This document shows positions 9,477-16,437 of a stretch of DNA of 39,047 nucleotides, piece by piece. The DNA is from Patescibacteria group bacterium. GTDB lineage: Bacteria > Patescibacteriota > Patescibacteriia > Patescibacteriales > WJLG01. Below the pieces are notes generated by a model that made no database searches, was not told the DNA's origin, and was given only the letters and a program-made list of their open reading frames with translations. The stretch covers positions 1 to 39,047 of the forward strand of contig JAQTUZ010000015.1 in assembly GCA_028707065.1 (NCBI GenBank). The letters are read 5' to 3'. Position 1 is the first letter of the stretch, and each line of letters starts with the position of its first letter. The position numbers and the translations under genes were made by a program.

Positions 9477-9734
9477 TTACTTGTCATTTACGTATTTGAT
9501 TCTGTCTAATAATTCTTTCTTTTTAAAACTGTTATTTTTTAATTCCAGCTCTCTTTTTCTTGCGACTGTTTTATTGCAATAGATTTCGCAATATTTTAAG
9601 ACAAAGGGAATCTTATGTTTAATCGATTTTGTTCGCCCTTCATTATGTTCTTTTAATCTTCTTCTTATGTCGTCAGTATACCCGATATAAAAAGTACGAT
9701 CTTTTTTGCTCTGTATTAAATATACAAACCACAT
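9477..9734 (-). CDS. GIY-YIG nuclease domain protein (UPF0213/YhbQ-like)
   Basis: This is an 85-residue stand-alone GIY-YIG domain. The first motif is VYLIQS and the second is FYIGYTDDIRRRLKEHN, with the conserved Arg and the helix that follows; a basic C-terminal helix (RKRELELKNNSFKKKELL) ends it. Its size fits the small UPF0213 group. GIY-YIG domains are divalent-metal-dependent DNA endonucleases, but the cellular role of this subgroup is unclear. It lies on the same strand as the tRNA-Glu and is bracketed by inverted palindromes. Confidence 0.88.
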   Translation of the reverse strand: MWFVYLIQSKKDRTFYIGYTDDIRRRLKEHNEGRTKSIKHKIPFVLKYCEIYCNKTVARKRELELKNNSFKKKELLDRIKYVNDK

Positions 9735-9749
9735 AGATAGAAATTAGAC

Positions 9750-9786
9750 AGGATGCCACCCAAAGGGTGGTCAGCCTCTGGGTGAG
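9750..9786. repeat. Palindromic repeat right of the first GIY-YIG gene
   Basis: CCACCCAAAGGGTGG is followed by TCAGCCTCTGGGTGA. Read on the minus strand (TCACCCAGAGGCTGACC) it resembles the left copy at 9443-9470. The similarity is loose. Confidence 0.45.
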
Positions 9787-9821
9787 ATTTGCAGATAGTA
9801 TAAATAAAAAGTTGCTTAAAG

Positions 9822-10775
9822 TCAAGACAAGATCGAACCGATGAAATCGGCGTGGCCGCGCAGGAATTCCTCGGCTGTCATGGGCTTGCCGCCTTCCAAC
9901 TGCAATTTTTTAATCACCAAAGCCCCGTCACCGCATTGCATTGCCATTTTTTCGTTATCCAAGAAAATTTCCCCAATTTTAAATTTATTTATCGGCAGAA
10001 CATTGTTTTCAACCTCTAAAATTTTAATAATTTGTAATTTATAATTTTTAATTTGTAATTGTCCGAAGGCCGACGGCCACGGCATATAAGCCCTGACCAT
10101 CCGCTCGATTTCTACTGCCGGTTTAGCCCAGTCGATTTTTCCATCTTCTTTTTTAAGTTCTCGCGCGTAAGTCGCCAGTTTTTCATTCTGCGGTTTCAGT
10201 TCCATAACGCCCGAGGCAAATGCTTTCAAAGTTTCCGGCAGCATTTGCGCTCCTAGTTTGGCTAATTCATCGTGCAAAGTTTCAGCAGTTTCATTTTTTA
10301 AAATATTGATCCTCATCTGGGCGATGATCGGCCCGGTGTCCAAGCCTTTATCCATTTTCATGATCGTCACGCCGGTTTCGGTATCGCCGGATAAAATCGG
10401 CGCTTGGATCACGGCCGCGCCTCGCCAGCGGGGCAAAAGGGAAGCATGAATATTAATACAGCCGAATTTTGGAATGTCCAAGATGCTTTGCGGAATAATT
10501 TGGCCGTAGGCGATTACGACGATAAAGTCAGGTTTAAGCGCGGCAATTTCATCTTTGATATCTTTTATTTTTGCCGGCTGCAGAACTTTTAAATTATTTT
10601 CTAGCGCGACGGTTTTGACCGGCCCCGAAGTAAGCTCTTGTTTTCGGCCGATTGGCTTGTCTGCTTGAGTGATGACAGCAACAATTTCAAAGTCAGTGTC
10701 CGCAATCAGCGCTTTGAAAACCGGAACGGCAAAGTCCGGCGTGCCGGCGAATATTATTTTAAGTTTATTTTTCAT
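9822..10775 (-). CDS. fmt: Methionyl-tRNA formyltransferase
   Basis: The enzyme transfers a formyl group from 10-formyl-THF to Met-tRNAi in the cytoplasm. The 317-residue length is normal. The N-terminal Rossmann-type domain begins IIFAGTPDFAVPV. The folate-binding and catalytic region shows NIHASLLPRWRGAA with N108 and H110, then DTETGVTIMKMDKGLDTGP with D146. The C-terminal domain includes PWPSAFG and ends near EEFLRGH. Odd feature: after PWPSAFG the chain reads QLQIKNYKLQIIKILE, and the DNA there (about 10020-10067) consists of the same AATTACAAATT-type words that form hairpins between genes elsewhere in the window, so this looks like an in-frame repeat insertion in a surface strand. def, its partner, is 1.3 kb away. 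Confidence 0.96.
   Translation of the reverse strand: MKNKLKIIFAGTPDFAVPVFKALIADTDFEIVAVITQADKPIGRKQELTSGPVKTVALENNLKVLQPAKIKDIKDEIAALKPDFIVVIAYGQIIPQSILDIPKFGCINIHASLLPRWRGAAVIQAPILSGDTETGVTIMKMDKGLDTGPIIAQMRINILKNETAETLHDELAKLGAQMLPETLKAFASGVMELKPQNEKLATYARELKKEDGKIDWAKPAVEIERMVRAYMPWPSAFGQLQIKNYKLQIIKILEVENNVLPINKFKIGEIFLDNEKMAMQCGDGALVIKKLQLEGGKPMTAEEFLRGHADFIGSILS
10020..10067. repeat. AT-rich 'AATTACAAATT' words inside fmt
   Basis: On the minus strand this coding segment reads as repeats of CAATTACAAATTAAAAATT and TATAAATTACAAATTATT, matching the intergenic family at 19144-19303. It encodes QIKNYKLQIIKI in frame. Confidence 0.5.
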
Positions 10776-10785
10776 AAGTTACTGT

Positions 10786-11214
10786 TTAGAATGCTTTATT
10801 ACAAAGCGATACCCTTCTCGTTTTGTCATCCTGAGCGCCGCGCGAAGGATCTATTTTGTAGGATGCGCGGATTTCCTCAGCCAGATTTTTTATAGTTTCA
10901 TTTGAATACCCGGATTCCCTAATAATTTTATCTGACAAGTCTAATAATAACGGATTATCTCTTTTAATCAAGTTTATTTTTTTATTTTTGCACCAGCCCT
11001 TTAATTCTTTTTCTCTTTCGACCGCCCGGTTGAAATATCCGTGCGGTTCGTAATAAACTAAATATTTCGTTTTATATTTGCGGGTGAACGCACAACCGAA
11101 GCCGAATTTGTGCTCGATCATTCTTCTGACCAGATTGTTGGTCATTCCCGTGTATAAAACAGTTTTGCGATAATTGGTTAAAAGATAAACGAAAAATTGA
11201 TATTCCCTCCTCAT
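10786..11214 (-). CDS. GIY-YIG endonuclease, flanked by inverted REP-like palindromes
   Basis: The start was set at the ATG at 11214 (MRREYQFFVYLLTN), immediately before the domain; the open frame upstream runs through a repeat. The 142-residue protein has the motifs FVYLL and LYTGMTNNLVRRMIEHK, the conserved Tyr/Arg region, and EREKELKGW with the catalytic-type Glu. The C-terminal tail (DPSRGAQDDKTRR) is encoded by a palindromic repeat, so the repeat supplies the end of the gene. An inverted copy lies 80 bp upstream of the start. The arrangement suggests a mobile or repeat-associated nuclease. It is divergent from the DedA gene. The target is unknown. Confidence 0.85.
   Translation of the reverse strand: MRREYQFFVYLLTNYRKTVLYTGMTNNLVRRMIEHKFGFGCAFTRKYKTKYLVYYEPHGYFNRAVEREKELKGWCKNKKINLIKRDNPLLLDLSDKIIRESGYSNETIKNLAEEIRASYKIDPSRGAQDDKTRRVSLCNKAF
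10821..10853. repeat. REP-like palindrome (GTCATCCTGAGCG type), copy A
   Basis: The repeat contains TTGTCATCCTGAGCGC and CGCGAAGGATCTA and is partly palindromic. It matches the reverse complement of 11291-11323 at 29 of 33 positions. It lies inside the 3' end of the GIY-YIG gene. Confidence 0.85.
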
Positions 11215-11290
11215 ATCAAAATTATTTATGTTTAATTGATATTTGATTCGCTCAAAATTTTTTTTGAAATATGAACGCTTTCTCGGATAA

Positions 11291-11323
11291 TAGATCCCTC
11301 GCGACGCGCTCGGGATGACAAAA
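11291..11323. repeat. REP-like palindrome, inverted copy B
   Basis: The repeat contains TAGATCCCTCGCGACGCGC and TCGGGATGACAAA. It is the inverted partner of 10821-10853, and the two bracket the GIY-YIG gene. Confidence 0.85.
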
Positions 11324-11352
11324 ACAGAAATTATCTCTATAATTAATTTATT

Positions 11353-11973
11353 ATGAATTTTATCAATAATTTGATTAATATTTTCGGCCACCTCGGTTAT
11401 CAGGGTATTGTTTTTTTAATGGCGCTGGAAAGCTCGATCGTTCCGGTGCCGTCCGAGCTGGTAATGCCGCCGGCGGGAATTTTGGCGGCGCGCGGAGAAA
11501 TGAATCTTTGGCTGGTCATCGTGGCGGGCGTCGTTGGCAGTTTGATCGGCGCTACCATTAGTTATTGGATTTCCTGGCTCTTGGGCCGGGCGGTTATTCT
11601 GATCTTGGCCGATCATCAGATCGCGAAAATTTTGCGCATCACTCCGGAGAAGGTGGAAAAAGCGGAAAAGTTTTTCTTAAAATACGGTTCAATTTCGATT
11701 TTTGTCGGGCGCCTCTTGCCGGTCATCAGGCATCTTATTTCTATTCCCGCCGGATTTTCCAAGATGAATTTCGGCAAGTTCGTGCTTTACACTTTTCTGG
11801 GCTCGGCGATCTGGGTTTCGGTTTTAGCTGTCGGCGGCTACTATTTAGGTTCAAAGATCGAAGTTATCGCGGAACACTTTAAAACAATAGTTGAAATATT
11901 ATTAGTGATTGCAGTATTGGGATTAATAATGTTTTGGATCAGAAAAATAAATAAAAAGAAATTAGAAATTTGA
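11353..11973 (+). CDS. DedA family integral membrane protein
   Basis: This is a 206-residue polytopic membrane protein of the DedA/SNARE-associated (VTT) family. The family motifs are visible: ESSIVPVPSELVMPPAGILA near residues 26-45 and FVGRLLPVIRHLISIPAGFS near 117-136, with the re-entrant helix pattern and GR/PAG residues. Several hydrophobic helices follow to the basic C terminus. DedA proteins are linked to undecaprenyl-phosphate or lipid flipping and membrane homeostasis; the substrate here cannot be read from sequence. No clear Shine-Dalgarno precedes the ATG. It is divergent from the GIY-YIG gene and convergent with def. Confidence 0.92.
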   Translation: MNFINNLINIFGHLGYQGIVFLMALESSIVPVPSELVMPPAGILAARGEMNLWLVIVAGVVGSLIGATISYWISWLLGRAVILILADHQIAKILRITPEKVEKAEKFFLKYGSISIFVGRLLPVIRHLISIPAGFSKMNFGKFVLYTFLGSAIWVSVLAVGGYYLGSKIEVIAEHFKTIVEILLVIAVLGLIMFWIRKINKKKLEI

Positions 11974-12037
11974 AATTGGAAATTTGCATTTTAAAATTAT
12001 ATTTCTCAATTTCAAATTTCTAATTTCAAATTTCTTT
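11953..12037. repeat. AT-rich intergenic hairpin ('AAATTTGAAATT' words)
   Basis: Left-arm words AATTAGAAATTTGAAATT are complemented by AATTTCAAATTTCTAATTT on the right, between the convergent DedA and def genes. A T-run follows on the plus strand and the element may act as a terminator. Confidence 0.6.
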
Positions 12038-12048
12038 TTTTTCTTCAT

Positions 12049-12513
12049 CTATTTTTTTAAATTCTTCGCTTTATCGACAAATAAAATTCCGTCCAAGTGA
12101 TCGATCTCATGCTGGATCACCCGGGCAAGAAATCCCGAGGCATTAATTTTTTCTTTGGCGCCGCGGCGGTTGCAAAAAACGCAGGTGATTTTTTTGTGGC
12201 GCTTGACGTCGCCGAAGATCAGCGGTACTGACAGGCAGCCTTCTTCGTTCCATTCTTTGAGCCAGGATTTTTGCACGATCTTGGGGTTGAATAAAAAAAT
12301 CGGGCCGTTCTTGGTGTTAACGACTATCAGGCGGACATTTTTGCCGATCTGCGGCGCCGCCAGCCCCACCCCTTCTTTTTTGATCATTGTCTCCCCCAGA
12401 TCATCGCTTAGTTCCTGGAATTCCTTGGCCGTGATCCGATCTTCGCCGATCACTTCTGATTTTTTCCGCAATGCTTTGTCGGGCAGAGTCAATATTTTCA
12501 AAACATTACCCAT
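12049..12513 (-). CDS. def: Peptide deformylase
   Basis: The enzyme removes the formyl group from nascent proteins; it is an Fe/Zn enzyme of the cytoplasm. The protein has 154 residues and all three motifs are intact: GVGLAAPQ (48-55), EGCLS (91-95, metal ligand C93) and HEIDH (135-139, metal ligands H135 and H139, catalytic E136). The length matches bacterial type I enzymes. The start at MGNVLKILTLPD is the usual N terminus. It completes the formylation cycle with fmt nearby but is not in one operon with it, since DedA and a GIY-YIG gene lie between. Confidence 0.97.
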   Translation of the reverse strand: MGNVLKILTLPDKALRKKSEVIGEDRITAKEFQELSDDLGETMIKKEGVGLAAPQIGKNVRLIVVNTKNGPIFLFNPKIVQKSWLKEWNEEGCLSVPLIFGDVKRHKKITCVFCNRRGAKEKINASGFLARVIQHEIDHLDGILFVDKAKNLKK

Positions 12514-12528
12514 ATTGAAATATGTTTG

Positions 12529-12629
12529 AATGTAATACTAATCCACGAATACATACTAATACGACGAATGTTTGTTAAGCACTTTATTCGTCATATTAGT
12601 ATGTATTCGTATGACATTAGTATTACATT
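12529..12629. repeat. Long AT-rich hairpin, 'ATACTAAT' family, copy 1
   Basis: Two arms of about 45 bp pair: AATGTAATACTAAT with ATTAGTATTACATT, and CGAATACATACTAATACGA with TCATATTAGTATGTATTCG. A close relative occupies 28936-29037 just before parA. It lies between def and the 102-residue gene. Confidence 0.85.
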
Positions 12630-12695
12630 AAGACATTGAAAAAAACCTAATTACATGATAAATTATAGTATTAAAAAGGCGGAAAGGCAAATCTT

Positions 12696-13004
12696 ATGGG
12701 AAATGATAATAAAGGTGAATTCGAGAGTTTAGGATCGATATTCATCCAAAAAAAAGGCCGCGCGGTAAAGAAGCCGCCGGCTTATGCTTGGCAGGACTTG
12801 GCGTTGAGAGTCATTGCCGATTTAGGGGTACCGGCGTTTAAACGAAATTCAATTTTTAAAATTTGCCGCGATTATCCCAAAGAATTCGTCGAAAGATGCC
12901 TTAATGACACGAAAGAGCTATGCCAGAGCGGAGAGAAGTGGAAATATTTTTTGAAAGTAGTCGATGCTGAAAGCAAACGCCTGAGGAATATTGAGGAAAA
13001 ATGA
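12696..13004 (+). CDS. Hypothetical protein, 102 residues
   Basis: I do not recognise a family. The protein is soluble and basic in the N-terminal third (KKGRAVKKPPAYAWQDLALR), with predicted helices through FKICRDYPKEFVERCLNDTK and a C-terminal helix (VVDAESKRLRNIEEK). A purine-rich GGCGGAAAGG lies about 9 bp before the ATG and supports the start. Three Cys (C54, C63, C72 approximately) are not arranged as a zinc ribbon. It stands alone between two hairpin repeats; AT/GC usage matches the neighbours. Confidence 0.6.
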   Translation: MGNDNKGEFESLGSIFIQKKGRAVKKPPAYAWQDLALRVIADLGVPAFKRNSIFKICRDYPKEFVERCLNDTKELCQSGEKWKYFLKVVDAESKRLRNIEEK

Positions 13005-13034
13005 GTAAAAATATTTTTTACCAAGAAGATGGTT

Positions 13035-13104
13035 GGAACAGAGAACAAAGATCAAAGAACAAAGTTGATTAAAAATGCTCCTTGTTCTTTGCTCTTTGTT
13101 CTGT
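13035..13104. repeat. AT-rich intergenic hairpin, 'GAACAAAG' family, copy 2
   Basis: GAACAAAGATCAAAGAACAA pairs with TTGTTCTTTGCTCTTTGTTC. It lies between the convergent 102-residue gene and the LigB-like gene. Confidence 0.75.
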
Positions 13105-13143
13105 TGCTTCGCATTTTTAAAAATCACCATTGAAGGTGATTTT

Positions 13144-13941
13144 TTAGTTTGGTAGCGGTTTCAGGATCATCGAGAGATAGCCGACGCCGAAAGGGGATTC
13201 ATAGTCGGTCGAATCGATCTCATAGCCGTTGGCGCCGAGAATTCCCCAAAGCAGGGCGATCGCCTTTAGCCCGCACGGTTTGGTTTCGGCGATCAATTTT
13301 TCATCAAGTTTTAAGAATTCCTCAATAGCTTTATTTTGCAATAATTCGATTATTTTCTGGTCAAACTTGACCGCGCGGGGAGAAAATCCGGCCGGCGATT
13401 TTTTTTCCAAGGTATGCGCCAGATCGCCGGAAGCCAGAACGGCGATTTTTTTTTGGCCCTTTTTAATCGGCGCGCCGATCATTTTGCCCAAGTTAAAATG
13501 TTCGGTAAGGCTTTGGCCGGAAATATAAAGCGGGACGATCTCGATATTTTTTTGATTCAGAAGCAGCGAGTAAAGCGGCACGCCGCAGCCATGGTCCAGG
13601 ATCGGCTGGGAGATCGCCTGCACGCGATCGTTTTCGATCAGGCTTTCGCGGATCGACTGCGCCAATTCCAGATCGCCGCCGACTTTAAGTTTGGTGGAAA
13701 AGTCGCCGAACTCTTCAAAATTAATGGCAAAATCAACGGCCAGATTTATGCTCCAGACATTTTCCCTGACCAGACCGTGGGAAGAGATGATGACGATCGT
13801 CTCGATCTTTTCCGCGGTCAGCGCCTCCTCGATCTTGGAATAAGAATTCTTGGTTTTCTCCAAACGCAAAATATTTTCCTTGCCGATGGAAGGAATAAGC
13901 AGAGGCGGGTGGGGGACGATGGCAGCGAGACGTAAAGACAT
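13144..13941 (-). CDS. LigB/Memo-like protein (class III extradiol dioxygenase fold, AmmeMemoRadiSam type)
   Basis: This is a 265-residue protein of the class III extradiol dioxygenase subunit B fold. Metal-site motifs of the fold are visible: AIVPHPPLLIPSIG at the N terminus (His11), VIISSHG near residue 53, DHGCGVPLYSLL near 116 and ASGDLAHTL near 170. The C terminus reads YESPFGVGYL. In many genomes this family occurs with AMMECR1 and a radical-SAM protein, as the AmmeMemoRadiSam set of unknown function. Those partners are not next to it here. A true aromatic-ring dioxygenase role is unlikely in this setting. Confidence 0.8.
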   Translation of the reverse strand: MSLRLAAIVPHPPLLIPSIGKENILRLEKTKNSYSKIEEALTAEKIETIVIISSHGLVRENVWSINLAVDFAINFEEFGDFSTKLKVGGDLELAQSIRESLIENDRVQAISQPILDHGCGVPLYSLLLNQKNIEIVPLYISGQSLTEHFNLGKMIGAPIKKGQKKIAVLASGDLAHTLEKKSPAGFSPRAVKFDQKIIELLQNKAIEEFLKLDEKLIAETKPCGLKAIALLWGILGANGYEIDSTDYESPFGVGYLSMILKPLPN

Positions 13942-14000
13942 GGCGGTGGCGGTTAAATTGATTTATTTTTTTATAATCAAGCGGTAGTGATTAAACGGCG

Positions 14001-14061
14001 AGAACATGGAGCAAAGAACAAGGATCATTTCTGATGCTCTTTGTTCTATGTTCTATGCTCC
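14001..14061. repeat. AT-rich intergenic hairpin, 'GAACAAAG' family, copy 3
   Basis: AACATGGAGCAAAGAACAAG pairs imperfectly with CTTTGTTCTATGTTCTATGC. It follows the secreted lysozyme-like gene at its 3' side on the minus strand. Confidence 0.65.
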
Positions 14062-14065
14062 GCGA

Positions 14066-15469
14066 TCAAAAGTTGTTTTCCTTTATAACTTCGCCGTTGT
14101 CATAATTGGCCAGGAATTGCGGCGAGACCTTGATCACGTTGGAAAGTTTATAGCCAAGTTTTACGAACAAGTCGGTGGACATGAACGGCCGTTTTTTTCC
14201 GCCGACAATAAGATAGATGGCTGGCGATGAAGGAGAGCTTAAGAGCTCGCCATCGCCGAAAAGCACCGGGTTGGTGGTGGGATATTGGGCAAGTTCCGCG
14301 GCGGAAGCTTTGATAATTTTTTTATTTTTGAACTTGGTGGTAAGCAAGATTTTGTCGGGTACGGGCGCTTTTTTGCCTTCATAAACCCAATAGACGCCGC
14401 CGGTTTTGCTGTCCTGCAGCAGCGCGCCCGCCGGATAAGTCGAGGTGGCGTAGAGCGGCGCGCCTTCGGGGTAAGAATTAATATCATCCCAGCCGGCGGC
14501 CACCACTTCAACCGGGTTATAGCCGAATTTTTTAAAGACCGCCTTGGAAGTGAAGCCGCGTTTTTGATCGTCAACCAGCAGATAGACCGTGCCGCGCGGC
14601 GAGCGGATCAAAGAATAATTGGCAAATTTTATCGCCGTGCTGGTGCCGAATTTATCCAGGTCGGCTTTTTCGATTAAGATGATTTTATTGGCATCGAATC
14701 TTGAAGAGAGAACATTGAGCGAAGTAAAGGGGCGTTTCTTGCCGTTTTGGATCAGCCAAACTGTTTTATCGCCCTTGATCTGCAACAGCGAGCCGTCGGG
14801 ATAATTGCGCGCGAAATATTTTTGCCAGAGCACGTAAAAATTATAATTGCCGTTGTAAACGTGCGGCGTGTAATTATAAAGCGCGGCCGTGGCGATATTA
14901 TAAGGGGTCACGCTAACCGGGCCGTCGACGATCGTCGAATACTTATTGGTAAAAACATAAGTGTTTCCCTTTTGATAGCCATAATCGCCCGGATTGACCA
15001 TATAATCGTAAAATTGCAGCGTGGCGCTGTTCACCTGTTTCCATAAACCTTGCCAGCGGGCGTTGCAGCCGCCGCCGTCCGGGCAGCCATAACCGGTTGC
15101 CCAATCAAGGCTTCCCGGGGAAGGATTGGGATCTTCGACCAAGCCCTGTTCTTTTTGCAAAAGCACTAAAACAAAACGCGGACTGATCTTATTGGCCTGG
15201 CAGCGGTCATAGATCGCCTGCGCCGCGGTTTCGTTGATCCCGGTATTGGGGTCGGTTACCGCGTAAGCGGCCAGATAACTGCCGCGGCTTTCCAGAAATT
15301 TTTGGATCTCCGGGGCAGTCATCGAGTTATAGTTTAAGATCTCCGCGTCGCTGATAATATAATTAGGGTCAAAATCAGACCGGACATCCTGGGCCAGCGC
15401 TGTCTTGGCCATTCCTATTATGATTAATAAGGTTACAACGAAGATTGCCAGACTTTTCGATGATTTCAT
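14066..15469 (-). CDS. Secreted protein with lysozyme-like N-terminal domain and four KRPF-type repeats
   Basis: The start was placed at the ATG at 15469, which opens a signal peptide (MKSSKSLAIFVVTLLIIIGM, cleavage near ALA-QD); 467 residues. Residues about 35-245 have a helical pattern with EIQKFLESRGSYLA, AAQAIYDRCQANKISPRFVL and LLQKEQGLVED. The Glu in LLQKEQGL sits as in lytic transglycosylase or glucosaminidase-like domains, so a peptidoglycan-cleaving role is plausible but not proven. Residues about 250-467 hold four repeats of about 55 residues of the type GSLLQ-x-VWLI-x-GKKRPFTS-x-LSSRFD, seen as GKKRPF, DDQKRGF, GKKAPV and GKKRPF. These repeats may bind cell-wall material. It has no operon partner. 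Confidence 0.7.
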   Translation of the reverse strand: MKSSKSLAIFVVTLLIIIGMAKTALAQDVRSDFDPNYIISDAEILNYNSMTAPEIQKFLESRGSYLAAYAVTDPNTGINETAAQAIYDRCQANKISPRFVLVLLQKEQGLVEDPNPSPGSLDWATGYGCPDGGGCNARWQGLWKQVNSATLQFYDYMVNPGDYGYQKGNTYVFTNKYSTIVDGPVSVTPYNIATAALYNYTPHVYNGNYNFYVLWQKYFARNYPDGSLLQIKGDKTVWLIQNGKKRPFTSLNVLSSRFDANKIILIEKADLDKFGTSTAIKFANYSLIRSPRGTVYLLVDDQKRGFTSKAVFKKFGYNPVEVVAAGWDDINSYPEGAPLYATSTYPAGALLQDSKTGGVYWVYEGKKAPVPDKILLTTKFKNKKIIKASAAELAQYPTTNPVLFGDGELLSSPSSPAIYLIVGGKKRPFMSTDLFVKLGYKLSNVIKVSPQFLANYDNGEVIKENNF

Positions 15470-15620
15470 GAAAATAAATTTATTTTTTAAACAAGATAGT
15501 GTCATTATAGTATATCGGCTGATAATTTTCAACCGGGCATTGACGCCAATCAGCTGATATTATAAAGTTAATTCAATTAACAGGAAAATGCTCATTTTTT
15601 TTCAGCCGAAAGGGGACTTT

Positions 15621-15926
15621 ATGGCAAATATGAGAGATATGGTTTTTCTGGAATTAAAATATTCCGGGGATAAAGACGTGAAGCATGGAGTGCCTGTCAA
15701 TTTTATGCCTAAGCTCGCGGCAAAGTTAGCCGGCAAGGAATACTCGCTGTTTTCCGTGGGTTCGGCAGGACACAACTGCTATCCCGATCGGATACTCCTT
15801 GGTACGACTAACGTACGCGCGGATTTTCACAAACTGAATGATGATTTTAATGAGGCGGCAGTCGGCTTAGGCTGCGAAGATGGCTATGAGCCCGTAAGCC
15901 ATTTTTTTCGAGAAAATCCGTACTAG
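15621..15926 (+). CDS. Hypothetical protein, 101 residues
   Basis: Start chosen at the ATG at 15621 because AAAGGGGA lies 5 bp upstream; an earlier in-frame ATG at 15588 lacks this. The protein is soluble, has no signal peptide, and reads MANMRDMVFLELKYSGDKDV at the start and EPVSHFFRENPY at the end, with two Cys in the middle (GHNCYPD, GLGCEDG). I do not recognise a family. A good terminator follows at 15975. Its strong Shine-Dalgarno is unlike most neighbours but like the genes at 36-37.6 kb. Confidence 0.65.
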   Translation: MANMRDMVFLELKYSGDKDVKHGVPVNFMPKLAAKLAGKEYSLFSVGSAGHNCYPDRILLGTTNVRADFHKLNDDFNEAAVGLGCEDGYEPVSHFFRENPY

Positions 15927-15974
15927 CCGGGCGGCGGCTTGGACGGCCCGAGGATTATCGGGGCAATAAGATCA

Positions 15975-16016
15975 GAAAAGCGCGGGAGAAAATTCATCGC
16001 GCTTTTTCATTTTTCT
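15975..16016 (+). terminator. Intrinsic terminator
   Basis: Stem AAAAGCGCG...CGCGCTTTT followed by TCATTTTTC. It ends the 101-residue gene's transcript and insulates it from the nrd promoter. Confidence 0.8.
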
Positions 16017-16019
16017 GAG

Positions 16020-16068
16020 TTATCCACATTTAATTTTGCGTAATGGCAATGGGCGGGCCTGTGGATAA
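16020..16068. promoter_or_regulatory. Inverted pair of consensus DnaA boxes
   Basis: TTATCCACA at 16020-16028 and its inverse TGTGGATAA at 16060-16068, both perfect 9-mers, are 31 bp apart and about 55-100 bp upstream of the -35 box of the nrd promoter. In E. coli DnaA binds upstream of nrdAB, so a regulatory role is plausible; two boxes alone do not make an origin. Confidence 0.6.
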
Positions 16069-16122
16069 TTATTTAGAAATAAAGAGGCTAATCTTTGTCT
16101 AAAATTTGGTGGGGAAGGGGAT

Positions 16123-16151
16123 TTGACCGCGACTTTTTTTAGGTGTATAAT
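16123..16151 (+). promoter_or_regulatory. Sigma70 promoter of the nrdR-nrdD locus
   Basis: TTGACC (16123-16128), a 17-bp spacer and a perfect TATAAT (16146-16151). The predicted start near 16158 gives a leader of about 315 nt before nrdR. Confidence 0.85.
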
Positions 16152-16162
16152 ATAATTAGATA

Positions 16163-16210
16163 CCACAAGATATGGTGTTTGAGTGATGATTAAGACACAA
16201 AATACAGGAT
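16163..16210 (+). promoter_or_regulatory. Tandem NrdR-box-like operators
   Basis: CCACAAGATATGGTGT at 16163-16178 fits the NrdR consensus ACACWATATATWGTGT at the core positions (CAC-N8-GTG). A weaker ACACAAAATACAGGAT lies at 16195-16210, exactly 32 bp further on, the three-turn spacing typical of paired NrdR boxes. They cover the start of transcription of the gene set that includes nrdR itself, implying autoregulation. Confidence 0.7.
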
Positions 16211-16258
16211 AAGTCAACTTCCCCACCCATCGAACTTGAGAGCAGTAAATTTGTTTGT

Positions 16259-16437
16259 AATATAATACGAATACCGCGAATTATTTTCGAATACTACGAA
16301 CGCTACAAATCGAAAAACAGCTATTTCGCCGTCTGCAAATTTGCAGAAACTCGTAGTGAAGCATGGGTCAGTCCAGGGGATGAGGTTCGTTAAAATGTTC
16401 GTTGTATTCGCGAACAATTCGTAGTATTCGCATTATA
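16259..16437. repeat. Long imperfect inverted repeat ('CGAATACTACGAA' words) in the nrd leader
   Basis: Arms of about 50 bp (TATAATACGAATACCGCGAA and onward; right arm TTCGTAGTATTCGCATTATA) enclose about 80 bp that contain the palindrome CTGCAAATTTGCAG. It fills the untranslated leader before nrdR and may fold in the mRNA. No gene is seen from 15927 to 16472. Confidence 0.7.

Noticed and set aside
11215-11391. N-terminal extension of the second GIY-YIG protein
   Set aside because: The frame runs through the inverted palindrome at 11291-11323 and overlaps the DedA start; the domain begins at the ATG at 11214.
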